NCBI GenBank assembly: GCA_956465555.1
Contig: OY101124.1
Span: forward strand, 558,001-622,000
Direction: 5' to 3'
DNA from: Nitzschia sp. pyKryTriq1
Lineage: Eukaryota; Bacillariophyta; Bacillariophyceae; Bacillariales; Bacillariaceae
Length of the DNA stretch: 64,000 nt
Made by a program: the position numbers and the translations under genes. This document shows positions 10,726-21,564 of the stretch, in pieces. The notes below the pieces were generated by a model that was not told where the DNA came from, ran no database searches, and saw only the letters and a list, made by a program, of their open reading frames with translations. The stretch's first letter is position 1; each line of letters begins with the position of its first letter.

Positions 10726-12605
10726 ATGGTAAGTTGAATTGATAACATCGCAAAGATGAAACGGCATAAGCACCCTTTTCATAAGACAATTTGACTAACC
10801 CCATTCGACCTATTCAACGTGCAACGATTGCATCTTAGACTGACGTTGAAACACAAGAAGTTGAAAAGCCCGTGGGAGAGGTCAAATCTCGCAAGGAGCG
10901 CCCCACGGGGTCGATGCATGTTGGAGATACTGACTTCGATCCCAACGACCCCGCCTTTAACATGGATGCCACCTGGGGTGAGGTGTGCTCTGCCTGCTGT
11001 GTGCACACCGCCGAAGGCTGGGCGAAGGTCTTCTTGGCTATCGTCTGCATCGTCTTTTTCCTCTACTTCTTCCTCGTCGGTTTGGATTTCCTTGGAACTG
11101 GTGCCAAGGTCATGTCTGCCTGTGCCGCCGGTGCTCTTTTCGGAGATGACACCAACCCCATTGCCGGGCTCATGGTTGGTATTCTTTCTACCGTCCTTCT
11201 GCAATCTTCCTCCACCACCACTTCTTTGATTGTGTCCCTCGTCGGCGCAGATACTGTTTCTGTCAAGCAAGGTATTTACATGGTGATGGGAGCCAACATC
11301 GGAACCTCGGTCACCAATACCATCGTTGCCATGGGACACTTGGGAGACGGTGACCAACTCGAGCGCGCCTTTGCTGGAGCCACCGTCCACGATATGTTCA
11401 ACTTCATGACCGTGGCAGTCCTGCTTCCCCTGGAAGTCGCTACCGGCTACCTCTACTACCTCACCGGAGCCATGGTCAAGAACTTCCAAACCCGAGATGG
11501 AGAGGACTGGGACGGCCCCATCTCCAAGTATGTGGAGCCCCTTGGTGCGTTGGTAATCATCGAAAACAAGGATGTTACCAAGGCTGTTGCCAAGGGAGGT
11601 AACTGCGATGAGTTCTATCCCATCGTCTGCGAAGATCCCGAGAACCCTACCTATTCGACCTGCCCTGAAGTTGGTATTATCAAGTGTGACAAGGCCACCA
11701 ATAAGTGCCCCGCCTTCTTCCAAGCCGATGCTACCCGTTCGGACGATATCCTTTCTGGGGTTGTCGTCTTCATCATTGGTCTTGCCATGCTTTTCATCTG
11801 CCTCTTCGGACTTGTCGCCGTCTTGCAGAAGATGCTCATGGGTACCTCCACCCGTATTATCTACAAGGCCACCAACGTCAGCCCTTACATGGCCATGCTC
11901 GTTGGCGCTGGAATCACCATGCTTGTACAATCTTCTTCGGTCACTACTTCTGTCATGACCCCCCTTGTTGGTATTGGTTTGATTAACTTGGAACAAATGC
12001 TTCCTCTTACCCTTGGAGCCAACGTTGGTACTACCATCACCGCTCTTATGGCAGCTTTGTTGTCCGACGCCAATGCCATGCAAGTCGCCCTTGCCCACGT
12101 GTGGTTCAACATTACCGGTATTATCATCTGGTACCCCATTCCTTTCATGCGCCGTATCCCTCTCCATGCTGCCCGCCAGCTTGGAAAGGGAACACGCATC
12201 TGGAAGGGATTCCCCTTTGCTTACATTGGTGTCATGTTCTTCGGGGTACCCATTCTTTTCTTGGGTATCTCGACCATGTTCACTCAAGACTCCAAGGGAT
12301 TGACCGTGTTGGGAATCTTCGTTGTCTGCATTTTGTTCTTGGTCATCTGCTGGACTGTCTACCATTGCAAGTATCGAGGAGGTCAACAAAAGTGCTATGA
12401 GTGCATGGTGAACCGTCAAACTCGCCGTCAAATGATGGAGACTTTGCCTGAAGACATGGAATTCCTCAAAGCCAAGGTCAAGGAGCTCGCTGAGCACACC
12501 GGTCTCCCTGAGGCTGAGGAGACCCCCGAAGTCCCTGAGGCGGAAGTGCCCCTCACCAAGGAGGATAGCGCTCCAGAGGAAGGAACTGATGAGGAAGCCG
12601 CCTAG
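10726..12605 (+). CDS. Type II Na+/phosphate cotransporter (SLC34/PF02690 family)
   Basis: Sodium-coupled phosphate importer of the plasma membrane. Exon 1 is only the ATG (10726-10728); a 110-base intron (10729-10838, GTAAGT...TTAG) follows; exon 2 is 10839-12605. The mature frame begins M-TDVETQEVEKPVGEVK; total 589 residues. The two inverted half-repeats typical of the family are clear: QSSSTTTSLIVSLVGAD with GANIGTSVTNT in the first half, and QSSSVTTSVMTPLVGIG with GANVGTTITALM in the second. Between them is a Cys-containing extracellular-type loop (about residues 245-300). The C-terminal tail is Glu/Pro-rich and acidic. Without the split start the reading frame has no ATG until well inside the protein, which supports the two-exon model. 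A long antisense ORF over the gene is a shadow. Confidence 0.92.
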
Positions 12606-12860
12606 ATTTCCTATTTCCTTATGTGTCTGACATCTTGTAACTAAAGGGAGTGTCGATCCGGCTGCAGTATATCATGTATCATGTGCTGCTGCCTTGGAAC
12701 CACTCTTTTATAGTCCTACTATTCTACCTTTATCACCTTTGAACTAGGTTTAAAAATTAGTATCTGTCTCAAAAAATTCCTCTATCACCTAGTATAGACT
12801 TTTTTTAACCAGGAAACTTTTACTTTACTGGTGTAGCTACTAGAGCTACCGGTAACGTAG

Positions 12861-13973
12861 CTAATAGCACTTATTCCAGTCCACCACGTACTGCAATGGT
12901 TGTCCGCTGACATAGCGTTGGTACTGATCCACGACAAGATTGGGAACATCCTGACCCCTTGTGAGACCACTGACATGAGGAGACACTGTAACTTTCGGAT
13001 GAGTCCACAATGGATTGGAGGGTGGTAACGGTTCTTGTTCAAAAACGTCCAAAATGGCGGCCGAAATGTGGTTTTGATCCAAAGCAGCCACTATTGTTGA
13101 CGCATCGGTCACATCGCCTCGACCCGCATTGACAAAGACGGGAGACTTTCCTCCATTTGATTGATTGGCTACTTGGAAGGCCTCCAGTGACAGGAGATTG
13201 CGTGTAGCCGTTGTGGATGGTAATACCGACACGATGTAGTCGCCCGCTTGCAACGCCGTGGTGAGGTCGGTGACGGATTCATCCAAGGCCGGCTCGTCGG
13301 CTTTGGGCCGCGTCGAGTAGCCTACTACCTTCATACCAAAGGCCTTGGCCACACGAGCAATACACAATCCGATATCTCCAGCACCCAAGATGGAAAGCGT
13401 CAAATCCGACAAATACCGATATTCCAAAACCTCTTGAGATCCTACCCATTCTTTTTTCGACTGATCGCGGCGCATCAAGTCAAATTTACGTTCGTGGGAA
13501 ATTATCTGGGCCAAACACCACTCGGCAATCGGCGGCCCAAAGACACCAGCGAATCGGGTGAGAGTAAATGGTAGAGGAAATAATGTCAAGTCCTGCTTGG
13601 CCCTGAATAGTGGATCCACGCCCGCGTAGGTCGATTGGCACCACTTGAGATTCGGCAGCAGCGACGACGACGACGATGTCCCATGTTCGATGCCGCTGGT
13701 GCTGGTGCTGTTGTTGTTGTTTAAGAGAATAAGTTCTGCCAATACAGCCGGTTCGGTGATTAGAATTTCAGCAGCTTGCAATTTTTGAATGGACGACGCT
13801 TGTAAGCGACTGGGATTGAATTCTATCGTCGCACCGTAGCCGCCCAGGGCTTGCTCGTCAACAATTTCATCCAAAGGCAGTTGCGCCTGCCGCAACGCGG
13901 GCCCTATATTGCGAATGGAAGTAAAGAGTGTAATCACTGGGCGCCGGTGGGAAACAGATGATGGTGACGCCAT
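12861..13973 (-). CDS. D-isomer-specific 2-hydroxyacid dehydrogenase
   Basis: 370 residues, one exon. NAD-dependent oxidoreductase acting on 2-hydroxy/2-oxo acids (glyoxylate/hydroxypyruvate reductase-like group); exact substrate unknown. The nucleotide-binding motif GAGDIG is near residue 195, followed by VVGYSTR. The three catalytic elements of the family are present: Arg in NAGRGDV (about 284), Glu in FEQEPLP (about 312) and His in SPHVSG (about 331). No obvious organelle-targeting peptide. The start is the only ATG before the conserved domain (MASPSSVSHRRP). Its 3' end faces the phosphate cotransporter, with about 255 bases between the convergent genes. Confidence 0.9.
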   Translation of the reverse strand: MASPSSVSHRRPVITLFTSIRNIGPALRQAQLPLDEIVDEQALGGYGATIEFNPSRLQASSIQKLQAAEILITEPAVLAELILLNNNNSTSTSGIEHGTSSSSSLLPNLKWCQSTYAGVDPLFRAKQDLTLFPLPFTLTRFAGVFGPPIAEWCLAQIISHERKFDLMRRDQSKKEWVGSQEVLEYRYLSDLTLSILGAGDIGLCIARVAKAFGMKVVGYSTRPKADEPALDESVTDLTTALQAGDYIVSVLPSTTATRNLLSLEAFQVANQSNGGKSPVFVNAGRGDVTDASTIVAALDQNHISAAILDVFEQEPLPPSNPLWTHPKVTVSPHVSGLTRGQDVPNLVVDQYQRYVSGQPLQYVVDWNKCY

Positions 13974-15411
13974 GATTCTTCTTCTTGGAGAAAGCAGACG
14001 GGAACGGTTCCTACCGGTATATGGTAGGAGCTGCTGATGGTCTTCGATGATGATTCTTATATTATGATATCCATCGATACCGAGAGCACTGAGACTCCCA
14101 CCAACCTTATTCTGTGCTGTACTTTACTTGTACTCGAGAAGGTACGGTAGATACGTAGGTACAGTACAGCAACTTTGCTGTAGAACGTACAGTAAGGACA
14201 AGTACCAGTACCGTCCCGATGAACGCGGGTGTGCGAACGAATAATACAGTACAAGTACCGGTAGCAATACAGGTGTACCGGTACGTACCGATACTGTACA
14301 GGCGCGCGTCGACTTGTTATTGTCGCGGCCATTGCGTTTTTGTGTCGACGCCAACAATAACGCATCCGTTTTGAGCGATAATGTCAAGAGTCGTCAAGAG
14401 CCGCTATGTAGCTGCTGGTGGCAGACAAGAAGGTCAGGGTGACACTGACACTACCTCGTGGCCGCATTCCTACCGGTACTATGTTCCGATATTATTGCCT
14501 GAATGAATCATCATCATCTTGGATGATGATTGATGATTCTTCTTCGTCCGGTCGAATGTGTCCTCATATACAGCATCAGTATCAGTATTGAATATTATTG
14601 TGCCGACAAAAATCCCCCCCAAGAACGGACGACACGACCAACGACCCTCATCCAAGGAGCGGAGCAAGGAGCCATGTCTCCAATAAAGACGACGAAATAC
14701 AACAACTTTTTCGATCATTGATTCACTCCAGGAATGCAAATCGCATGTGGACATGCACCGAGTTATTGCGACAATAATAAGGACCAAACTCCTCCTCCTC
14801 GGGGGCTCACTCACTCAATCAATCAATCAATCACTCACTCACTCCTCCACGGGAAAGTACCAGGTAGTCTACCGTCCGCATCGGTTGGTTACGTGGATGT
14901 CGTCGCCGCCTTGCACGGATCATCATCATCGCATCTGATGGGTGGGAGCGCACTCCCTCGAATTACCGGTACTGGTACGGTACGGTAGCAATAGCCCTAC
15001 CGGTGCTGTGAAAAATGCATTTTCTCTTTTTAAATGTTGTTTTAAAATGTATGAATGAATGTTGGCGGCGATGGAACGCTCCCCAACTACCAGACTACGA
15101 ATATATACATATATATATAGAGGCACCCATCCCGCGGGGACAATGCGTTTGCTTGCTTGTGTGTGAAAAGTGAAAAAGAGATTGATTGATTGATTGATTC
15201 GCGCAATCAATCTTTGAGTTTTTTTTGGTTTTTTATTTATAATGTTCGTCGCCACCCGCCCGCCCGAACTACGAAATGAAATGACATGACATGCAATCAT
15301 CATCAGAGAGGAGACATGGATCGACTCTTCAGTATCATCATCATATGTTGGTCCATCCAATCCATCCGAAGGGATCCAGCACGATCAACAACAAAGGTCA
15401 AACGCTCCACA
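13974..15411. other. Intergenic stretch with short repeats
   Basis: About 1.4 kb with no convincing gene. It has many TACCGGTA palindromes (14256-14263, 14276-14283 among others), a CAAT/CACT tetranucleotide tract (14806-14844), an ATTG tetranucleotide tract near 15181-15200 and an ATATAT run near 15105-15118. Left part is the promoter region of the hydroxyacid dehydrogenase; right part is 3' flank of the large secreted protein gene. Confidence 0.5.
14806..14844. repeat. Tetranucleotide tract (CACT/CAAT)n
   Basis: Alternating blocks of CACT and CAAT units in intergenic DNA. Confidence 0.85.
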
Positions 15412-18400
15412 TTACTTGTAGCATTGAGAGTAGACCTTGGTATGGATGGCAACCCAGGAGACTGTTCCATTGTAGGAGTAGGAGAAGTTCGTGATTGGTT
15501 GGGTTGGCTTCACCACTTCAGTGAACTGTCCCGGGGCGCTGCTGTATGTACGAACTCCGTTCTTGGTCTTGCTGGGAAGATAGTCAGTGGGACCTGAACC
15601 AACCCAGATCTGATACTCAATGATTCCAGCACCCGCTCCAAAGTTAACGTCAACAGTGAGGTCCGTGCCATTGTATTTGACTTGGGCATCACCAACATAT
15701 GCACCTTTGGTCAGATCACAATCTGGGGCACCGGCATAGATGGCATGAGTCTTATTGTATGGCAGGGCTGCGGTCGCGATGTTGCCAATGGTCCATCCCC
15801 AGTTGTTCACACCGAGGTTTAAAGTATCGAAGCAGTTGTCGGTCGGAGCACTGGTATTGAAGACCGCATAGGCCGTGTCGCAGCAGCAGCCAGTATTGTA
15901 TGCAACGTTTGTCACCGATTTGCTGCAATAAGTGCTGGGATCGGTGTAGGTGACATTTACCGTCGATGAGCCGCAAACTCCCCTGACCCAGCCAAACTGA
16001 AAGTCGTTCTTGTACTCCGTTTGATTGGAGCAGCGCTGTTGCAGACCGGTGCCAGTACCGGTACAGATAGGAACATCAACGCAAAAGACAGGGTCAGCAC
16101 CACATTGCCCGTCGGAAACTTTGAAGGGTACGCCTGGGGATTGCCCGAGGATAGTGACGTTGATCGTGAGTGATTGGTTGTTATTGTTGCATCCATCGTT
16201 CCCCCAATTCCAGGTGAGACCACGGTATTGACTGACAGTTGTGCAGACGTCGGTGGGAAAGGGACTTGAGAGATTCGCACCAACGCAACGCGCTGTAGGC
16301 CACTGACAATCAGACGCACAAAGCTCAGTTGTCGGAATCTGGCTTGCCGCGCAAACGGTAAGGTCTTGGGGACACAGATCTTCTCCATCACCACCGCATT
16401 TGATATCGGGAGGATCGTTATCCACGACAGTGATGTTGAATGTGGCATTACCTTGATCCACATCGCAATGCTCACCAAAGGGGACAACGACTTCCTGCAC
16501 GCCGCATGTTCTGGTGACATCTTCTGTATAGGAGGTGGTGGTAACGTCAGAGCAAACTGTCTTGTTGACAGAGTAGCCCACAGAGCGGGTGCCACAGGTA
16601 ACCGTCAAAGGGTCTGGAGGAATCAGAACGTACGTCACTGGGGCAGCTGACACGGTGTAAACGACGTTGTTAGTACCAGTTCCAGCGTTGCCGCAAGTGT
16701 CTACTGGGGCCGGGTAGCTGTAGGTGAGAGTGTACCCACACTCATTTGCAGGTCCGCCCGATACAAAACGGTCAACAGTCCCACCAGCTTGACAGTTGTC
16801 GGTCCAGGGCAAGGTCATGGGGGGACCTTCAGGAACACCGTCACAGTAAGGGACAGTCTTATTGGCCGGGCAGTTCGCATTCGCAGCGACGCTGCAGTCC
16901 AAGACGGGCCCCTCGGTGTCCGTGACATTTAGATCGATAGTCTCGTTGATCGTCTCGTTGCAGTCTCCAGTAGCAGTCACAGGCACAGGCACAGGCACAG
17001 GGCTGGGACAGGCACTCGGGGCCGTCACGCTTTGATTTCTGGAGGTCGTCGCTCCACACAGCTCCTTGGATAGCGTCCAAGGGACTGGGGTGTTGCATTC
17101 GGCAGTGGTGACATCGGCAGAGGCTGAGTAGACAGCAGAGCCTTTTTCGACATCCACGAACACAGTAAGGTTCGCAGCCTCATTGCCGCAACCATCGCTT
17201 GGGCCATCATAGGTGTAATTGAGCGAGCCTCCATCGCACTCATCGTAGCTCTCACCTCTTTGGCTCGGCTCGACTGTGCCTCCATCAGCGCAGTTGTCAC
17301 TCCAGGTCAAATTACCTGGGACGTAGTCTTTGGCTGCACAGAACTCGATTGGACCAGGGGTGCACGGATCACTTGCTGGTACCAGCTCGCGTTCGTCGTT
17401 TCCGCGAATAAGATGACGAACAGGAGGAGTAGAGCGTGCAGCAACACAATCGAATTTGGGAGGATCGCTGTCCACGACAGTGATGTTGAATGTGGCATTA
17501 CCTTGATCCACATCGCAATGCTTACCAAAGGGGACAACGACTTCCTGCACAGCACACTGCTTGGTGACACCTTCTGTATAGGAGGTGGTGGTAACGTTAG
17601 AGCAAACTGTCTTGTTGACAGAGTAGCCCACAGAGGGGGTGTCACAGGTAACCGTCAAAGGGTCTGGAGGAATCAGAACGTACGTCACTGGGGCAGCTGA
17701 CACGGTGTAAACGACGTTGTCAATACCAGTTCCAGCGTTGAGACATTTGTCTACTGGGGCCGGGTAGCTGTAGGTGAGAGTGTACCCACACTCATCTGCA
17801 GGTCCGCCCGATACAAAACGGTCAACAGTCCCACCAGCTTGACAGTTGTCGGTCCAGGACAAGTTCATGGGGGGACCTTCAGGAACACCGTCACAGTAAG
17901 GGACAGTCTTATTGGCCGGGCAGTTCGCATTCGCAGCGACGCTGCAGTCCAAGACGGGCCCCTCGGTGTCCGTGACATTTAGATCGATAGTCTCGTTGAT
18001 CGTCTCGTTGCAGTCTCCAGTAGCAGTCACAGGCACAGGCACAGGCACAGGGCTGGGACAGGCACTCGGGGCCGTCACGCTTTGATTTCTGGAGGTCGTC
18101 GCTCCACACAGCTCCTTGGATAGCGTCCAAGGGACTGGGGTGTTGCATTCGGCAGTGGTGACATCGGCAGAGGCTGAGTAGACAGCAGAGCCTTTTTCGA
18201 CATCCACGGTCACAGTAAGGTTCGCAGCCTCATTGCCGCAACCATCGCTTGGGCCATCATAGGTGTAATTGAGCGAGCCTCCATCGCACTCATCGTAGCT
18301 CTCACCTCTTTGGCTCGGCTCGACTGTGCCTCCATCAGCGCAGTTGTCACTCCAGGTCAAATTACCTGGGACGTAGTCTTCGGCTGCACAGAACTCGATT

Positions 18401-18938
18401 GGACCAGGGGTGCACGGATCTTCTGTCAGCTCGCGTTCGTCGTTTCCGCGAATAAGATGACGAGCAGGAGGAGTACTAGAGCGTGCAGCAACACAATCGA
18501 ATGTGGGCTCGATTGCATCGACAAGGTCGATGGTGGTGGTTTCCTGGAAGCAAGTTTTGTCTGGACTAGTACTGTCGAAGACGTTGTCGAACGGTTTGGT
18601 GAAGTTGGTCTCAAGGCACTGCTTCGGAGCGGCACAGTTTTCATCCAGGTAGACGGTATGGCGTTCTGGTGTTGCATCAAGTTTGCGCTCAAAGGACGAG
18701 CTGCCAGGACGTTGCGCCTTGTGAGAGAAGAAGAAGCAGTGGCAGCAGCAGCGGCGGCGGCAGGAGAGAGAGGAGCAAGAAGTTGACGATGGTGTGAGAA
18801 AACGCATTGCCAATTGAGACACTATGTCTTAGTCGCAAGCCCTTCTCGTGTCTTCGCCGAGCTTACCTTGGCTGGAGCGGCGAGCGAGGAGCTGGCAGCC
18901 AAGATGACAAGAACGAACTTGTTGAAAGTGATCTCCAT
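15412..18938 (-). CDS. Large secreted cysteine-rich protein with HYR-like repeats
   Basis: About 1125 residues in two exons: 18938-18867 (24 codons) and 18717-15412; the 149-base intron has GTAAGC and a pyrimidine tract ending CACAAG. Exon 1 gives a classical signal peptide (hydrophobic FVLVILAASSSLAAPA), which an unspliced reading from 18822 lacks; that is why I prefer this start. The body is rich in Cys, Thr and NxS/T sites and has repeated units with WTDNC or WSDNC, DxDPP and GNATFNITVVD patterns, resembling HYR/Ig-like adhesion modules. Two ~350-residue units stand in tandem. The C-terminal ~170 residues (CCCDTAYAVFN...NNWGWTIG...AGAPDCDLTKG...YQIWVG) form a separate domain. It probably works outside the cell in adhesion or in the cell coat; function is inference. 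Confidence 0.8.
16400..18501 (-). repeat. Two tandem ~1050-bp coding repeats
   Basis: The segment starting FDCVAARS is present twice, at about 18501-17454 and 17453-16400. Long internal parts are identical (for example 16859-17098 against 17909-18148, offset exactly 1050 bases). Differences cluster at the ends of the units. The unit keeps the reading frame. High identity means recent duplication or ongoing gene conversion; assembly collapse or expansion is also possible. Confidence 0.9.
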
Positions 18939-19164
18939 GGTCTTCTTATTTGCGGGAGTTTCTCTGTTTTTCCAGTGTCAGACTGCGCAGTATATCTCTT
19001 TCGAAATAGACGGGATGCTGGAAAATGAGCTCTCAATCTAGGCTGCAAAAGCGATGCCCTTTCTTTCAGAGAAATGTGACGGCGATTTTTTTGGATTTTT
19101 TGGATTCTGATACAAATACGATAAATACATAAAGACACTCGTGATTGCATAGAATCGAAGAAAG

Positions 19165-19385
19165 GTGATAAACTTGACACTACGCCATTGGGATTTATGA
19201 TAGAGGACGCGGAGAAGCGCCTCATTCGTGACCCAGGGCTTATATAGATTCTCGGAGAAATGTGAGAAACTTGAGAAATAATGTGAGAAACTTGACACAA
19301 CGTCATTGGGATTTATGATGTAGAGGACGCGTAGAAGCGCCTCGTTCGTGACCCAGAGATTGTATAGAGTCGTCTCGGAACAAGG
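19165..19385. repeat. Tandem pair of a ~110-bp repeat (copies 1-2)
   Basis: Two copies begin near 19168 and 19285. Shared order: aaacttgacac, ccattgggattta, gaggacgcg, gaagcgcct, ttcgtgacccag, atatagattctcgg, gagaaatgtgag. The same unit recurs at 20045-20260. No coding content recognised. Confidence 0.8.
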
Positions 19386-20044
19386 TGAGAAACTTGACTA
19401 CGAGAACACAGATCACTAACTCCCCGCCGTCATGAACCTAGTCTACCCTTGAATCACACACAGGACAAAAATAGGACAGGCTACGCTGATTTGTGTAGAC
19501 CTGGTACAAAGGAGCATGAAGTTGAGTCTTCCCGACGGGTACCAGGTACCCAAAAGACCTTTCCACAGACAAACCGATAGCGAGAGTTGTCGTTTGTTGA
19601 TTGATGTGTTGGAGTACTGGTGACGGGAATGTTTGATGGCTGAGTAGTGAATTGATTGATGGGAGCCAATGTTTTGATGTTGTCGTCGTTGTTGTTTTTA
19701 TTTTTGTGTGCAGTTGTTGTTTTTATTTTTGTGTGCCGCGTCGTGGGAGAGCAAAAAGCAGCATGATGATGCGATCACAACACATCCGTCCCGCGGCGGG
19801 GGCCGCGGCCGGGCGACGATTCATACGTACTACAAGTACATCCAGTAGTTGAGACAAGATACATCTGAAGAGCAGGACGGAATCTCTGGATGGATGACCG
19901 CTCGGTCTTGAGGCGAGAGAGGACTCGTGACGTAGCTCCGGGTTACCCTTGTCTGCGTGAAAATAAGCCAAAATACGAGGGAAAAACGACCTCTGTGTGA
20001 TTCAAGGCTACTAACGTAACATTATTTCAAAACGAATTTGAAGA

Positions 20045-20260
20045 GCGTGAGAACACAACACCATTTTGATTTACAATAGAGGACGCGGAGAAGCGCCTCA
20101 TTCGTGACCCAGAGCAGATTGTATAGATTCTCAGAGAAATGTGAGAAACTTGAGAAATGTGAGAAACTTGACACAACGCCATTGGGATTTATGATAGAGG
20201 ACGCGGAGAAGAGCCTCATTCGTGACCCAGGGATTATATACATTCTCGGAGAAATGTCAT
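20045..20260. repeat. Tandem pair of the same ~110-bp repeat (copies 3-4)
   Basis: Copies begin near 20045 and 20158 with the same motif order as the pair at 19165-19385, about 0.8 kb away and in the same direction. Confidence 0.8.
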
Positions 20261-20764
20261 TCGACGAAGCGTACTCCTCGATTGAGAATTACAAGGGACA
20301 AACATGCATTCATCAAAGAGCGAGAAACTCAAATAAACAAGAAAGAAGACGACGATAAATGAGTCAGTCCTTCAACGGTTGAGTCTTACACCAACAGGAA
20401 GGGTGTTGCGATTTGTTGATATCAGACTCATAGGACTAACTGAAATGGACACGTCAGTCTATACATATCAAGAGGTCTAATATAGGAGAGCTCACCGAGA
20501 ATACTACATGAGAAAGGTTTGCGGGGAACTCATCTATACCACATCGGAATTTTGGCGCCCCTTGCCCGCCTGCGCGCTGTCGCTACTCCGACTGCTACGC
20601 TTCCGCCGCCGCCGACAAATGGCCTAAGGCCTTTTTCGGTCGTCCGTCCGTCGCTGCCCGTAGTGCAGCAGCCACCAGAATTAATATTTGTTCGACTCTC
20701 CCCCTTTTCCATCTTTCTCATTCACTTCATTTTCCGACGCAACACGACGACTCCTCTGTTCATC

Positions 20765-21007
20765 ATGCCGACATTCCCTCCCCTCGACGAGGAGGAGCTC
20801 AAAGCAGGCTTCCCACAAATCTGCATTGAAGATGGGAAGCCATTGGTTTATGTCTTCCCAAAGTCAGCCCTGCATTGTTGCACATCCGAGTTGAATTCGG
20901 CGGCGAACCAATATTTTTTGGCCTGGGACAGAATATGCGAAAAGTCGAATAATAGAATACAAGAAAAGGCGAAACAAAGATTATTCGACAACATGCATAC
21001 AACATGA
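20765..21007 (+). CDS. Small hypothetical ORF, rightward member of the convergent pair
   Basis: 80 residues starting MPTFPPLDEEELKAGFPQI, 32 bases after the left inverted arm. Its first ~55 residues have ordinary globular composition; the remainder runs antisense through the intron repeats of the opposite ORF and is probably not a conserved part. No domain recognised. It overlaps exon 2 and part of the intron of the minus-strand partner, so the two cannot both be under strong protein constraint in the overlap. It may be a truncated gene carried inside the inverted-repeat locus. Confidence 0.35.
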   Translation: MPTFPPLDEEELKAGFPQICIEDGKPLVYVFPKSALHCCTSELNSAANQYFLAWDRICEKSNNRIQEKAKQRLFDNMHTT

Positions 21008-21326
21008 CGGAAATTTTTGAAGTCCGAAGGGACGTACCTTGAGCAGAATATGCGAAAAGGCGAAGAATAGAATACAAGAAAATTCGAAAAAATGATTATT
21101 CGACAACATGTATACAACATGACGGAAATTTTCTAAGTCCGAAGGGACGTACCTTGAGCAGCTTGATACTGCGACCGGTCATGTCAGTGGGATCTGACAC
21201 CAGCAACTGCGCCAGATCAATGAGTTGTGATGTTCCATCCACAGCATCACTAACCTCTACATTGATGCCTGAGGCATCCCATTCGTTGTAGGAGGCAACT
21301 GTCGCCTCCAATGATTGCAAATCCAT
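20848..21326 (-). CDS. Small hypothetical two-exon gene, leftward member of the convergent pair
   Basis: Exon 1 is 21326-21153 (58 codons, starting MDLQSLEATVASYNEWD, ending IKLLK); intron 21152-20923 begins GTACGT and ends TCCCAG; exon 2 is 20922-20848 (24 codons plus stop). Phase is 0 at both sides, giving about 82 residues. The ATG sits 30 bases inside the right inverted arm, so its upstream DNA matches that of the opposing ORF. The 230-base intron is two tandem 115-base units. No domain recognised; the splice model is by eye. Confidence 0.35.
20931..21160. repeat. Two tandem 115-bp units forming an intron
   Basis: Units 20931-21045 and 21046-21160 are similar along their length (ATATGCG, GAATACAAG, ATTATTCGACAACATG, CATGACGG, GTCCGAAGGGACGTACC). 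On the minus strand each unit carries a GTACGT donor and ends in an AG acceptor, and the predicted intron is exactly two unit lengths. Confidence 0.85.
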
Positions 21327-21564
21327 GGTTGTTGGATGCAGAAGGGCAGTGTGTGAAATGAAGTGAATGAGAAAGATGGAAAAGGGGGAGAGTCGAACAA
21401 ATATTAATTCTGGTGGCTGCTGCACTACGGGCAGCGACGGACGCACGACCGAAAAAGGCCTTAGGCCATTTGTCGGCGGCGGCGGAAGCGTAGCAGTCGG
21501 AGTAGCGACGGCGCGCAGGCGGGCAAGGGGCGCCAAAATTCCGATGTGGTATAGATGAGTTCCC

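Larger units (their letters stand above)
18939..20523. other. Intergenic stretch carrying a dispersed ~110-bp repeat
   Basis: No supported gene. It starts with the promoter of the secreted protein gene and holds two pairs of a ~100-115-bp repeat (separate entries), GT/TTTTTATTTTTGTGTG repeats at 19680-19735 and a GC-rich patch at 19790-19815. Confidence 0.5.
20524..21564. repeat. 1041-bp locus bounded by 209-bp inverted repeats
   Basis: Left arm 20524-20732 and right arm 21356-21564 are reverse complements, with about two mismatches by eye. Both arms end within about 30 bases of an ATG that opens a small ORF pointing inward. The arm has a TTTGGCGCC box (E2F-like by sequence; left copy 20551-20559), a GGCCTAAGGCC palindrome and a pyrimidine-rich stretch next to the ORF. 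I see no clear target-site duplication. It could be a non-autonomous DNA transposon with long terminal inverted repeats, or an inverted duplication of one promoter region. Confidence 0.85.

Noticed and set aside
10779-12497. 572-codon antisense open frame over the phosphate cotransporter
   Set aside because: It is the codon shadow of a strongly biased gene; His/Gly/Asp-rich and without any domain.
14806-14844. CRISPR-like repeat
   Set aside because: It is a simple tetranucleotide tract without spacers.
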